Below, one piece after another: positions 13,953 through 26,630 of a DNA stretch of 64,000 nt. Below the pieces are notes generated by a model, which worked only from the letters and a program-made list of their open reading frames with translations, did not search any database and had not been told where the DNA came from. Each line of letters begins with the position of its first letter. The first letter of the stretch is position 1. Source of the stretch: Amoebidium appalachense (lineage: Eukaryota; Ichthyosporea); contig CAVNZM010000004.1 in assembly GCA_963693365.1 (NCBI GenBank), positions 8,432,001-8,496,000 of the forward strand, written 5' to 3'. The position numbers and the translations under genes are program-made.

Positions 13953-15578
13953 AGGGGAGGGGGGGGAGGGGGGAGGGGGGAGGGAGGGGGGCTAGGAATA
14001 GGTGTCGAAGTCCTACTACCCACGAGACAAAGCTAAAATGAACAGCGGTGCATTCTGAGAATATAATATGGCGGGGGCGTTCTAAACAGTCTTTTTTTTA
14101 TGAAAACCTGCACGGCAATGGTGCTGCACTGCACGGTTGTAGATAAACCGGTATGCAAACCAGTTAGTTGTAGAAGAAAAAGAATTCCAGGAACCCAGAG
14201 AAGCAGAAATTGTGTATAGCCCTTGCTCCACAGAAAGCCTAAGTTAAAATTATGATTATCAGTAGACATGTGTGACTCAAGCTTGAGGTTGCTCATATAA
14301 AGAAGGCCAGAGGAGCAGCCAGCAAGATGGAAATCGTTGAGATCTTTAATAGTTAACACGCACAGCGAGCCTGCAAAGTACCCAAGCAGAGGAGTAGCCA
14401 CTGCCCCAACTTTTACAAAATCACATTCGAAGGCTAGATCTCAGTTTACCGGTCAAAAAAAGTGCTCGTTGTCTATGAATCTGTGCTGTCCTCACAAGTT
14501 AAAAGATGCTCATGTTCCCATGTGGGAACTCACCAGAAACAGGGGTTCAGCAAAGTGTTGGTGCTGGCGTTGGACGAAATCGTTCTCTCCTCGCAATTAC
14601 TTGAACAACAGCAAACACACACAATACCAAGCAAGGAGCGAATACAGAAGAACAAGAAAAACGAGATCTAACACTACCCAGAAAACACCATAAAGAGTAA
14701 GGCCGAAAAACAAAGCCGCTTGAGTTTTGTGTTTCGTTTTTGTGAGGCCACTGAGAAATGGAATTTTGGAATCTTCGAAATGGAATCCGCAGCGAGCAGG
14801 GGTCTCCGATTCGAATCCGTTTCGAATTCCCCACACGTTCCGAATCATCTATTTCGGATCAAAGATTCAAAGGACTTCGAATCCAATTACACAGTCAGCC
14901 AGTGATCTAATGCTTCTTTGCGTGGACAGAAATTGAGCCTTATAGCGCTAATTTATGGTAATTTCATAGGGTGTCTTATGGGACAAATACTATCTACAAA
15001 CCGAAACAAGGTTTTCCGATCTCCCTTTGTTCAAAGCCTTTAAAACGGTTCGGGTCGCAGCTAAAATGACCCGTTGGGTCGAATCTTCCACGATCTTGAG
15101 GAACTCGCTAGAAGCAATCGAAGCTTTATAAACACCGAAGGGCATATGGAAGACAAAAAAACTGTTCGTTAACATTTACAAACTAATAAATAGAGGCTAT
15201 CATAAGGAAAATTGATCAGACAAATTGTGCCATATACGTTCTATTTCGTCAGGACCGGCTCGAAGCGGGCAGTTTACACACTGTCACACAGTCAGCTGTG
15301 GCTCATCTGATTGGTTTTTTCGGCACCGATTCCAACTTCGTGCACTTTGCCTTTTTTGGCAGGAGATTCCAGTCATGTGCCACTGCAGCGAAGCAAAGGA
15401 AAAGGGAACTTCGGGAAGCAGTTGTAAACGAAAAAAGGAAATAAATTCAACAGCCATATAATAACAGCGCATAAATCCAACGAGGCTCTAAACTCATATG
15501 TAAGGCATGGTAAAGCTGCAGTGCTGGTTATGGCATACCGTATTTGTGGTTGCAACCGCGGCCTGGCTCCGCAGGCTT

Positions 15579-15615
15579 CCGGCAGGTGACACAGGCAACA
15601 GGAGCCACCTGCCGG
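15579..15615. other. Perfect 10-bp-stem hairpin
   Basis: CCGGCAGGTG at 15579-15588 pairs with CACCTGCCGG at 15606-15615 across a 17-nt loop, about 310 bp upstream of the plus-strand gene start. Its role is unknown. Confidence 0.6.
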
Positions 15616-15679
15616 GTAAATGTTTAAAGCAGCCAATCAGAACAAAATCTCGTTTTGCGTAAATCGGCAACAAGCGACC

Positions 15680-15713
15680 GGCCTCCTAGGGATCCTACTT
15701 AGAGTAGGAGGCC
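15680..15713. other. Hairpin with GGCCTCCTA stem
   Basis: GGCCTCCTA at 15680-15688 pairs with its complement at 15705-15713. A similar GGCCTCC stem recurs in the hairpin at 58781-58832. It lies 211 bp upstream of the ATG at 15925. Confidence 0.55.
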
Positions 15714-15924
15714 TTGCCGCGAAGGCGGAAGAAGGGGGAGGGGTCCGGATTCCGGAGCAGGACGTGAGGATCCGGAGAGGGGATGGTTTTCACGTGTATT
15801 TTTCAGGCTGTCTTGAGATTCTTATCTTTGGTGCAGTAAGAACACTCAAACGCCAAGTTAGTTGCGAAATCTAGGAGCCGAAACATATGACCATTCAGCA
15901 AGAATTTGCGAACCCAGTGTGAGG

Positions 15925-16248
15925 ATGGCGAGTGAATACGAACTCGTTTGTGGAGATGTGGGCCCTTCTGGGGCCTATGTGGTCAGCTGGGGGCAAGGGG
16001 GTGTGTGGGCCTTCAGCGCAAACATACCTAGCGTAAGCTAACCCCCCCCCCCCCCCCCCCCCCCCCCCTTTTCTCTCTCCCTTCCTTTGTCGGTCTCCCT
16101 CCGTTTCCCTCTTCCTATCACTCTCACTCCCTGCCCTTCTATACTTCTCTCTCTCCTTCTACCCCCACCCCCCTCTTTAACCCTCCCTCTTCTTTTCCCT
16201 CTGCTTCCAGCCCCCCATTATCCGCCCCTCCCCCCCCCCCCCCCCCCT

Positions 16249-16345
<97 letters not shown>

Positions 16346-18107
16346 CCCCCCTTCCCCCCCCCCCTTCTCCCTCTTTCTCCCCCCCTCTCTCTTTCTTTTT
16401 GATCCTTTGGACAATCCACGGACTTCCTCTCGTGCTCCCACATGCGTCCCTCCCTCACGTTCCCATCATTTCTCACTCCTTTGCCTTCCCTCTGCATGCA
16501 GGCCTGCATCTTTCTTGCATTTGATTGATATCTTTACAACTGCACTGAACAAGACGTACCTGTCTACCTGTTTCATGAGAGTGCACAGGGCTGTAGATGT
16601 ACATACCTAGATCCGTGTGCATGACCACCGGCCTAAGTAAAATCCTCTAACCACCTCTTTCTACTTTCACTTCTCGTTCTAATCAGGCCACCTTTATCTT
16701 CCTATGTCATGAGATTCTTGCGACACGCTTGTGGCATTTGTGGTCCTTATCCCATCCCCCCCCCCCCCCCCCCCTCCCCCCCCCTCCCCCCGCCCCTCCC
16801 TGCCCGCCCCTCCGTTTCCCACCCTCTTTCTCTTCTTCTTCAGTCCTCCCCCCCCCCCCCCCCCCTCTCTCCCGGTCTATTTTCGTCGATTGGTGAGCCC
16901 ACCCCTCTACAACTCAAATGCACTCTCCCCCCTCCCCCTCCCCCTCTCCCTCCGGGTCTTTGAAAACTCACAAACTGCACCTACTGTGGTAGCACCTGAA
17001 CGTCGACCCCTCCCCTTTCAAAGCAAATACACAGAACATTCCATTAGAAAACTTACAAGGATAAGGAAGATCGATCTTTTTTGTTCTCTCCCTCACCATC
17101 TATTCTTGCATTATTCGGGTACATGTGCACCCCAGATGTTGATGGTGGTGATTCTTCGGTCTAGATACCGCGCGAAGTTGTCCCCTGGAGCCCCCCCCCC
17201 CCCCCCAAAAAAAAAAAAAAAAAAAAAAAAACACCCGTTCTTCTATTTACACTGCACCACACGTTTCGTACTTACACGCCTCTGTGTTTTCACAGGCCCT
17301 GTACGAGCAGCTTTTCAGCCGACCAGCGGAGAAGCCAGGGGTTTCCTCCGTGTCTCTCGGGCCGCAGGGGGGTTTTTTCGTTCAATTTTCTGACGGAGAG
17401 TACTTTTGCGAATGCCCGCCGGGGGCTATGAACGATATCGAAAACATGACTGCGGCCCCCAGACACTGCGAGTTTGGCTCTCTAAACGGGTCGTATGTTT
17501 TGCTTTTCGCCGACGGCACGGTAACGTGGGATAACGTACCCTTTCAGTTAGGGAAGTTGCTCCAACGACGTTACAGGGACGTTTGCGATGTCGCTCTAGG
17601 TGAAGGCGGAGCGTATTTTGTCCTTTTTTCGGACGGTTCGTTTCTTTGGCGGAATCTACCAGTAAGACTGGTACGTGCGCTCGAACAAGCGGAAAAGGTT
17701 CAGTTTGTTAGACTGTCGTGTGACTCGAGAAATTACGTTGCCAAGATAGACGGGAGGATATTTCTGTGCGGGAGCCAGGAGTTGGAGAACAGCGCTAGCG
17801 ACTGGTTGGATATATCTACGTTGAGATATTCTCAGGAGGTTATCTGGCCGCATTTTTCAGACGGCTACCCATTGCAGGTAATATCCCAATACCAGTGTCC
17901 AATTTCCATTACTCTCCCCCCCCCCCTTCCCCTCTTCCGCCCGGTGTGAAAATTAGCCAACCTGCACATATCAATGATTGTGGGGTTGCTACTGTATTTT
18001 AGCCTGCAGTGGTTGAGTTGGGTAGGTCAGCCTAGGTATATGGTTTGGTTGGTAGGCGTGTGGTTCTTGGTTGGTGGAACCGGTTCTTCTCCCCTTCCCG
18101 GTGGGAG

Positions 18108-18160
<53 letters not shown>

Positions 18161-18922
18161 CGGAGAGGGCGAAGAGGTGGGGGAGGGGGGAGGAGGGCCA
18201 GGGGGGGGGGGGGGGGGGGGGGGGATGTGGCAGGAGGCGGTAGCTGGGAGGGGGAGGATGGGAAACTGTAGGGCTGTGTGTCTGTTCAACCTTGTTTTTA
18301 TATGTGGTGGTGTTGGTATAGTGAAGGACGGTAGGTGCTGCAGATAGCTGTGTTTGGCTACGGTGGTAACGTTTATTCTTTTCTTTTCTTTTCTGTTCTT
18401 TTTTTTTTTTTTTTTTTGAATTTGATGCTTTGGCTCCCTTGATGGCCGGGGGGAAAGGATGGTGGAGGAGGGGGCCGGGGGGAGGGAGAGAGGGAGGGAG
18501 GGGGATGGGGGAGGTTGGGGCGGATGAGGCAGTGTGTGTGTGGGGGGGGAGGGGGGTGGGGACACACAGGAGCATTAATGGTCTTCGTCGTTGCATCGGT
18601 ATATATGGTCGTAAAATCATATACGTATTTAGTTTTTGTCCCCAAGGCACCGGTATTCACTTATCAGAAGGAATTGCTCGGAATTATCTACGTTTAAGTT
18701 CGGATTTAAATTTTTTGCTTGAAGCCACGTAATTTTACAAGTGCTTGCTATTCCTCTTTCGGTTTTCTGCACTTTTCTGCCGACGTGATTTTGTGCTTCA
18801 TACTCTGTAACACATTCTAACCCTTTCCCCCCATCACTCCGGATCCACTCTCCTTCACACGCCTGCGTACATCACTCCACTCTCCTTCACACGCCTGCGT
18901 ACAGACACAAGAGCACATGCAT

Positions 18923-18991
<69 letters not shown>

Positions 18992-19016
18992 GCGCGCACA
19001 CACACGCACACGCGCG

Positions 19017-19049
<33 letters not shown>

Positions 19050-19223
19050 AGGCTGCCATCAATGATCTTCTTGCTGACAGCAGCGAGGATGCACTGTTTG
19101 CACAGCCCAAGCTCAGGGTTGTAAAGGCGTACGGTAAATTCTACACCCTGGATAACAGGTATTCTCCCCCCCCCCCTCCCCCCCCCCCCCCCCCCCCCCC
19201 CTCTCATACACACCACACACATA

Positions 19224-19258
<35 letters not shown>

Positions 19259-19441
19259 AAAAACATCCCGCCCAATTCAAAATCTCACTGGTCAAGCCTG
19301 AAAGACGTTCGATATATCCCCTCCCCCCCGCCCCCCTCTGTGTCTCTCCTCCCGCCTTTTTCATTCCCCCTTACCCTCCCTCCTTGCCCTTGATTGCGCC
19401 TTGATCATGGCATACTACCAGTTTTCCCTAACATACCACCA

Positions 19442-19486
<45 letters not shown>

Positions 19487-19490
19487 TCTC

Positions 19491-19526
<36 letters not shown>

Positions 19527-19758
19527 CACACACACCTCACTACACACACACCTTTTCTGTTGTATCGACCCCCTTCAGGGTATACATGCAGAAAAATTAA
19601 AAGTACACTGTATTTCGTTGATGGAACCCAGGCACGTCACACATGCATGTGGGCTGGTTCACATCCAATGCACCTACACATCCATTAAAAGACCACTTTT
19701 TTTTTTAATGGGTCACAGCATTGCCCCCACTCCCCCCGAGGCCTCCATGACCCCCCCC

Positions 19759-19794
<36 letters not shown>

Positions 19795-20583
19795 GGCCCC
19801 GAAGCAATACCATAGGTTATATAGCCATACTTAACGGATAACACTCACACCTGCACATACACGCACACACACATACACCAAGAACAATACAACCATGGTA
19901 ATCCCCCCCCCCCCCCCCCCCCCCCCCCTGCTTTTCTATTCCTCCCTAGTTCCCTCGTTGAGCATGCTGCATGCTCGGTGTGGCATTTCTGCATCCTGCA
20001 TGCTATGTGCTTTTTCTTTTCTTTTCTTTTCTTTTCTTTTTTCTCCCCCCATATTGGTCCTTACTGCTGTGTATGTAACCCATTTTGAATCCCCCCCCCC
20101 CCCCCCCCCCCCCCCCCCACCACCACCACCACCACCACCACCACCAGGCAACTGCACTGCTACCAGCAGGCCGGCATCCCCTCCGTTCCAGTCACCCACG
20201 TTCCCATCAACCAACACGTGCTGCAAAAATTGGCCCACATCGACGGTACAAGTGTGAGATTGCGCGATGGCCCAAAACCCGTGCAAACAAACACAGAAAA
20301 CGCAAATGTCAGCACTGCGGCGCATAAAAACACGGGTGTTTCATCCCGGATTGTTGATTCCCGGGCGGAGGTTGGGGTTCCGGCGCAAACAGAGGATATT
20401 GCAAGGGTTAGAACGAGAAGTGGGAGCTCTGTTGGTGAGGGGGTCTCTGGCGTGGGTGTGGGTGTGGGTGGGGAGGGGGGTCGGGCATGTGTGGGCGGTG
20501 GGGAAGGGGGAAATCAGTCCGATGGTGAATTTGATGAGTGTGATGATTATGATGATGATTATAGGTACCACGGCCACCAATGA
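15925..20583 (+). CDS. Uncharacterised protein: about five propeller-like repeats plus a YSQ...LDNR domain
   Basis: Four exons, 15925-16032, 17296-17877, 19052-19158 and 20148-20583, join in frame to 410 residues. Exon 1 is only 36 codons. Its join to exon 2 completes a repeat (SANIPS|ALYEQLF aligns with [12 protein letters not shown]), which supports the model. Residues 4-215 hold about five repeats of roughly 40 residues of the form G-x-Y-h-h-x-F-x-D-G-x-h-x-W-x-N-h-P-x-x-L-x-x-L, as in beta-propeller-like repeats of many protist proteins. Residues about 216-300 form a second unit with [15 protein letters not shown] and then [12 protein letters not shown], a combination I recall from uncharacterised protist proteins. 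The last about 100 residues are low-complexity and end in an Asp/Tyr-rich tail. No catalytic residues are apparent, so a binding or scaffold role is only a guess. No signal peptide or membrane helix. Introns 1 and 3 are dominated by poly-C, and intron 2 ends in (CA)n directly before exon 3. Confidence 0.85.
16249..16342. repeat. (CT)n microsatellite
   Basis: About 47 CT units in intron 1 of the repeat-domain gene, between two poly-C tracts. Confidence 0.95.
18923..18987. repeat. (CA)n microsatellite followed by CG-alternating DNA
   Basis: About 32 CA units, continuing through mixed (CA)/(CGCG) purine-pyrimidine alternation to 19050, where a CAG forms the acceptor of exon 3 of the repeat-domain gene. 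Confidence 0.95.
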
Positions 20584-21675
20584 TTTGCTTTTGTTAATTC
20601 ATAACTATGTTTTAGGTTGTAATATTAATGCAATCCGGGATTAAAGCAGGTACCTCGGACACCAGTATTTATAATACTGGTATTTGTATATACCGGTATA
20701 TTTTAGATCTCGTTGATAGTTTGGGTTTCAGAGTGCTCATACATGTCAATTATGTGATTCGGGAATACCTTCACGTGCGAGATGTTTCGATTTCCTCTCT
20801 GGTCGGTCGATTTGAGCTACTTCATTCTCTGCAACACAACTTGGTAACCTTTTTGAACGTCAATCCTTCAGGCCTTCAGGAGGGTTTACATTATTTTTTT
20901 AGACCCTACCTAGCGACATTGATATTATGTACCTAGTTCGAATGTTCGCCAGGTTGAATTGGTGGGATGGGCTGGCATGCATTTGCACATGCATGCAGAC
21001 AAATGTATAACGTACACACAGGCACACCGGCCACACACACACACGCTCGCACGAGACAGACGGTTACACACCCGCATGCACATGTCCAAGCAGAAAAAGT
21101 CTAGTTATGTATATCAAATCGAGAGTAACGGTCGTTCTATTCATCATGATATTGTGCTGTCCAACATCTGTGTGCATTGATGAGACCTTAGAATTCCGAA
21201 TGTATTTTCCGCATGTGTGTAATTACAACTAATATTAATGCCATGTGAATTGCATTTGAAACTTTGCACCAATATTCTTGGTTAGCTCTGAGTCTGGAAT
21301 TTTTGCAGTATGAACCCCGGACCCCCGCCCCCGCCCTCCCTTCCGGTTCTCGCTGGCAGCTTGGTGTACTTGGAGTGACCTGAATGGCTTTTGGGGAGGA
21401 AGGGGATATCATCAACGGTCTCCCAACGATCGCAGCTGATTTCCAATCAAGAGGTGCCAGCTGGAGGGGAATTTAAAGGGGTGGCCGGGGTTGTCAATGA
21501 CGTTGGGGCCGGGGGTGGGGGGGAGGAGAGAGTGAGAGAGGAGGCTAGGGGGGGGGGGCCCGGGGGGGGGGGGGGGGGGGGGGGGAAGGAGCTTCAAACC
21601 ACGTGCACTAATCCAGCAGCTAATTAGCTGAGTAGGCTATATAGCAACCGTGGTGACAGAGCAGGATGTGAGTGA

Positions 21676-21713
<38 letters not shown>

Positions 21714-21881
21714 CTGTGTGTGTGTGTGTGTGCGCGCGCGCGTGTGTGTGTGTGTGTGTGTGACTGTGTGTGTTTTGGCCAAGGGGAGGGGGGTGGGGAG
21801 AGGGGGGGTTGCCCCCGGTTCCCCAATTGCAAACCCATGAACTCCAATTGAAGCTGCCAGCTAGGAGGGGAGGGAGGGAGA

Positions 21882-21912
<31 letters not shown>

Positions 21913-22435
21913 GGGGGCCGGGAGGATGGGGGAGGTTCAGGTATGTAGCTTAGCTACCGTGGTGGCAGAGCAGGATGCATATATATATGCGTGTGTGTGT
22001 TTGGTAGGGGGGGAGGGTGGGGGTGGGGGGGGTTGCTGTTGGCTGCAGCCTAGCTCTAGCTGCAAGAGGTTCTCACGACCACGGCCCTCTCAACCGTTGA
22101 CCGTCACGCGTACGGTGGTCCGATTCACGGCCGGGTGCACATGAAGTCCGACATGTACAGAGTTCAACAAACCGCCTTGGCAGATAAATACGTAATCCTT
22201 GGGTATGTGTGATCGAGTGATCGGTCAGATGTACTGATCGTTGAGTGCAGGTGTTCGCACATCCCCTTTGCTACCGTGTACACGTGCAAAACTCAGAACT
22301 TGACGCTGTGTGGCACAGACTGACAGAGCTAATGAGTGAGCTAACTTGTGATTATATCCGGTGGAACACGTTGACTATAACACAGCTACCAGTACATACG
22401 AAAAGCTTATAGGCTGCTGACAATTAGAGTGAAAA
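20584..22435. other. Intergenic region with a degenerate duplication
   Basis: Unique DNA to 21300, then two diverged copies of a roughly 330-400-bp segment (about 21430-21760 and 21840-22010). They share GTGCCAGCT/CTGCCAGCT, a poly-G tract, and a CCGTGGTG(A/G)CAGAGCAGGATG block followed by GT-rich DNA. 22140-22435 is unique and should contain the METTL2 promoter. No gene is supported. Confidence 0.45.
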
Positions 22436-22648
22436 ATGGAGCAGAGCGAAGGTTCTACCAACCACGAACAAGAACAAGCAGACTCGCACCCGAATGAGCA
22501 AACAACACAAGGAGGTGTTACCGAAACAGGAAAACATGAAGGAAGCAGCAAGATTGAGGAAGATTTGAGGCAGAAAGCACACAGGGAGGGGGGAGAGGAG
22601 AGTGATGAGGAGGAGAAGGAGGCCAAGAGGAGAAAAATTCGGGAATAG
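22436..22648 (+). CDS. Acidic upstream ORF or frame-shifted N-terminal extension of the methyltransferase
   Basis: ATG at 22436 opens 70 codons rich in Glu, Gln, Lys and Asn, ending [18 protein letters not shown] and a TAG at 22646-22648. It overlaps the methyltransferase ATG at 22605 by 44 nt in the -1 register (skipping one base would fuse them). The C-terminal charged run resembles a natural lead-in to the conserved FGNRLL block at about 22638, so this may be the true N-terminus interrupted by a frameshift (programmed, mutational or assembly error in a run of five A at 22633-22637). Otherwise it is a uORF that could tune initiation. I saw no canonical CTTAGGC shift site in the overlap (22569-22645). 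Confidence 0.45.
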   Translation: MEQSEGSTNHEQEQADSHPNEQTTQGGVTETGKHEGSSKIEEDLRQKAHREGGEESDEEEKEAKRRKIRE

Positions 22649-23073
22649 ATTGCTTCAGGAGAAGGAGAAGGTGTGGGAACATAATGCCTGGTGAGTGCAT
22701 CCTTCGGTTTTGGTACTGTGGAAGTGGGTAGCGTGCTGCTCCCACTCTCTCTCCCCCCCCTCCCCCCCCCCCCCCCCCCCCCCATGTGTCCTGCGCCATG
22801 CTTCTCGTCGTGTATGCGTACTTCGTACCGTGTTCCGCATTCAAACCCCCCCCCCCCCCTACCTCCCCCCCCCTCTCTCCCCCCCTCCCCCCCCCCCCCC
22901 CCCTCCTCCTCCTCTCTGGCCCACGTTTCTTGCTCCCCGTCCCCGTGTGTGCGCACCTCATTATGCATGCTGGGTGTGTGCGCGTGCATGGAGATGTGTT
23001 ATTTGCATGACAGGTGTGTTCGAACCATGACACACAACGAAGGTTTATAGATCTGCCTGTGTGTGTGTGTGTA

Positions 23074-23107
<34 letters not shown>

Positions 23108-23482
23108 GAAAGGGGGTGGCATGTGCTCGGCTGTACCTGCATGCACGGTTGCCCACACAGGCGCCTTGGTCCCATCTGCTTGTGCATAGAGACAGGCTTG
23201 TGTTTATGTTTGTGGCTGTGTCAGTGGGCTGTGTTCTTATGTATTGGCTCTTGTATCAAAGATGTGTTTGCAGCCAGGAGTGCCCGATGTGCAAGATGGC
23301 CACGTTAATCGTCTCACCCCCCTCCCCCCCTTCCGCCCCCCCCCCTCCGTGTGTACGCGTGCACTTGAGTCTCCGCGCCCACTCCCTCCCCCTCCCGCTG
23401 TGCGTTTGGAACTGGGTGTGTGCTCGCGCTCCAGTGTGTGTGTGTGGTGTGTTTCTCGGGGGGGGGGGGGGGGGGGGGGGAG

Positions 23483-23514
<32 letters not shown>

Positions 23515-25018
23515 AGGGGAGGGGGGGGGGGGGGCAGGGAGGGAGTGTGTGTACATGTGCTTGTGTTCGCCTGTTGGTGGAGTGCTTGCCTTTGAGCTAA
23601 CCATATCGACCCTCCTCTTTTTTTACCAAGGGCTCCCTGTTCTCTTCTCGATCTCCCTAAAAACACACACACATCCTCACCCAACGAAATCCCGTCAACC
23701 TCACTATACTCCTGTCCCACTCAGTCCTGCGTCCAAGTGCATGCCAGTCACGTTTTTCAATGTCAGAGGGGGGGAAGGGGGTGGGGTAGGTGGGTGGGTG
23801 GGTGGGTGGGTGGGTGGGTGGTGGTGGTGGTGGTGGTGTGTGGGTGGGTGGGTGGGTGGGGGGGGGGGGGGGGTGGGGGGAGGAGTAATGCACTCTATCG
23901 TTTGGTATGCCCCCGATTCAGGAGTGGGTTTGTCCCTTTTTTGTTTTATTTATTTATTTATTTATTTATTATTTTTCCGGGGGAGGGGGGTGGGGGGTGG
24001 GGAGAGGTTACATGGCAAGACTTGTTAATTTCTCGTTCAATTGGTGTGTGTGCAAGATGTAGATTTGGCCCTTTGAAGCTTGCTGACTAGAAATGTTATT
24101 TGAACCTTGGTAGTTTTTTTTTTCTCTTTTTTTCTTTTTCTATTTTTTCTCGGGGAGGGATAGGGGGGCAGGAGGAAGGGACGGGGCGCCAGGGGGGAAA
24201 AGGGTTTTCTTTATCTAAATCGTGGCTACAGGGATGATGTTGAGTGGAACGAAGAACAGTTGGGGCATGCAAAGAGGGTGGTCGAGGAGCAGGGGAAGAA
24301 CCCCGTGCCCCCAGAACTGAAGGGTGTGTGTACGTGTGTGTACGTGTGTGTACGTGTGTGTACGTGTGCGTCTGTACATGGGTGCATACATGTGCCGTGT
24401 GTGTGTGGGGGGGGGGGGGGGGGGGGGGGGAGGGGGGGGGAGAGGGGGAGGGGCAGGCGATGTAAAAAGAGGGGGTGGATGTTCTTGTTTTGTTTTATTT
24501 TTGTTGTGGTAGCAGACGAGGCTCTGGAGGTGTGAGTGGCTTCACTGGGGGGGAGGGGGGGGGGGGGGAGGATGGGGGGAGGGGGGGGGAAGGGGGGGGG
24601 GGGGGGTGTTGTGATGTCGATGTAGTGTATGGGTGGGGGGTTGGGTCAGGTTTACTTCTAGGCGAAAGACACCCAGTATGGGTGCAGGGTGGGTGCATGT
24701 TTTTTTTTCCCACTTTATTTATTTTATTTTTTTATGTGCGGGGTGGAGGACAAGGTGGGGGGGGGGGGGGGGGGGGGAGGGGGAGGGGAAAAAGGGGGAC
24801 GGGGCAGGTATGCCTGGCATCTATTCCCACCCCACCCCCCCCCCCCCCCCCCCCCTCCCCCCCCCCCCCCCTCGCTGTCGTGTCTTTTCGGAGACGCCCA
24901 AACTGACAATACCAAACAAGATCAACAAAGACCACGTACATACACAGACTGCAAAACATACGTGCACTGTCGTATACATGTCAGTCGGCTTGCCTTGCTA
25001 GGTCCCCCTTTGCTTCTA

Positions 25019-25060
<42 letters not shown>

Positions 25061-25138
25061 ACACACACACACCCTCATCTACTCACCCTGTTCCCTCCAC
25101 CCCCCGTGCATCCACACCTCTGCTCTCCAACTCCCCCC

Positions 25139-25216
<78 letters not shown>

Positions 25217-25315
25217 AGGATGGGCTCTGCTAATGATGCATACTCTATTTCATGCTCTGCAAGTTGAATGGTGTTGTCTGTCGTGAATGTGCACTTCACA
25301 CTCTAAAACACATCC

Positions 25316-25351
<36 letters not shown>

Positions 25352-25609
25352 TCCCCCTCCCCCCCCATCCCCGGGCATCCCTTCTTCCGATGTGCAGAGA
25401 GGTATGAAATGGAGGCTGGGACGTTTTGGGACGGATTCTACAACCTGCACGAGAATAGATTCTTCAAGGACAGAAACTGGCTGTTCACGGAGTTTCCTGA
25501 GCTCAGAGCTGGTGGGTTGTTGTCGTCTTCCCGAAACCATATTCTTTTGTGGAGGTGTGGGAACTCTCCCGCTGTGATGGACTCTGTTTAGTTACATATC
25601 TTCTGCCCC

Positions 25610-25642
<33 letters not shown>

Positions 25643-25705
25643 CCCCGCCTTTTTTTTCCTGTGTGTGTGTGGGGGGTGTATATGTGGGTGGGTGGGTTTT
25701 TTTCT

Positions 25706-25736
<31 letters not shown>

Positions 25737-25972
25737 GAGGTTAAAATTCGATTTCTGAATTTTGCGTATTTTTGGTGAAGGGTTGTTTTGCTTTTTGATG
25801 TCTCCTTCTGCATAATCCAGAACTCTAAATGCATACATACCCCCCCCCCTCCCCTCCCCCTTCTTACCCTGTCTCCCTTCTGCCGTCGGGGGAGGGGGGG
25901 GGAGGGGGAGTAGGAGGGGGTTGGAAATCGTGTTCTTCTCAAAAGAACAAACGGAGACAGCGAAATCGTTGC

Positions 25973-26040
<68 letters not shown>

Positions 26041-26182
26041 GACAGACAGACAGACACTGTGTGGCACACACACACACACACTCAATCACTCACTCACTCA
26101 CTCACTCACTCACTGACTCGCACTTACCCACTCATTCACTCACTCCCTTACTCACACACACGCACACGCGCGGGCGCGGGCG

Positions 26183-26233
<51 letters not shown>

Positions 26234-26235
26234 AA

Positions 26236-26317
<82 letters not shown>

Positions 26318-26591
26318 GCCAAGGAGCGCACCGACAGTAGCCAGTTTCGTGTGCTGGAGGTTGGCTGTGGGGTGGGCAACACGGTGTTTCCGTTGTTCAA
26401 GGTGAGTCTCTGCATGGATTCGAACGAGCCCTTTCTCTCATGGCTGCCTCATGCACACACATCCTCTCTCTCGGAAATATATGCACACACGTCCTCTCTC
26501 TCGGAAATATATGCACACGCACAGGTGCATAGGTGCACATTGGCACATGTGCATGCCCGCGCACACACGTGCACACACACACACACACAAC

Positions 26592-26630
<39 letters not shown>

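Larger units (their letters stand above)
13202..15924. other. Intergenic region between divergent NDUFV2 and the repeat-domain gene
   Basis: C-rich stretch at 13320-13790, poly-G at 13921-13951, then about 2 kb of unique DNA. A 110-bp cluster of TTCGAA and GAATCC-type motifs lies at 14758-14890, and two hairpins at 15579-15615 and 15680-15713. Open frames such as 14401-14033 and 15636-15373 (both -) show no domain or splice context. Confidence 0.5.

Noticed and set aside
14033-14401. 122-codon minus-strand ORF with hydrophobic stretches
   Set aside because: No recognisable family, splice context or start signal, and unique AT-rich spacer gives ORFs of this size by chance.
20628-20936. 102-codon plus-strand ORF after the repeat-domain gene
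   Set aside because: No domain or splice context, and no sign that it continues the upstream gene, which ends at a stop at 20583.
26061-26405. Poly Thr-His and Val-Cys ORFs over (CA)n/(GT)n arrays, and poly-Pro or poly-Gly ORFs over C/G tracts
   Set aside because: Pure translation of simple repeats, open in several frames at once.
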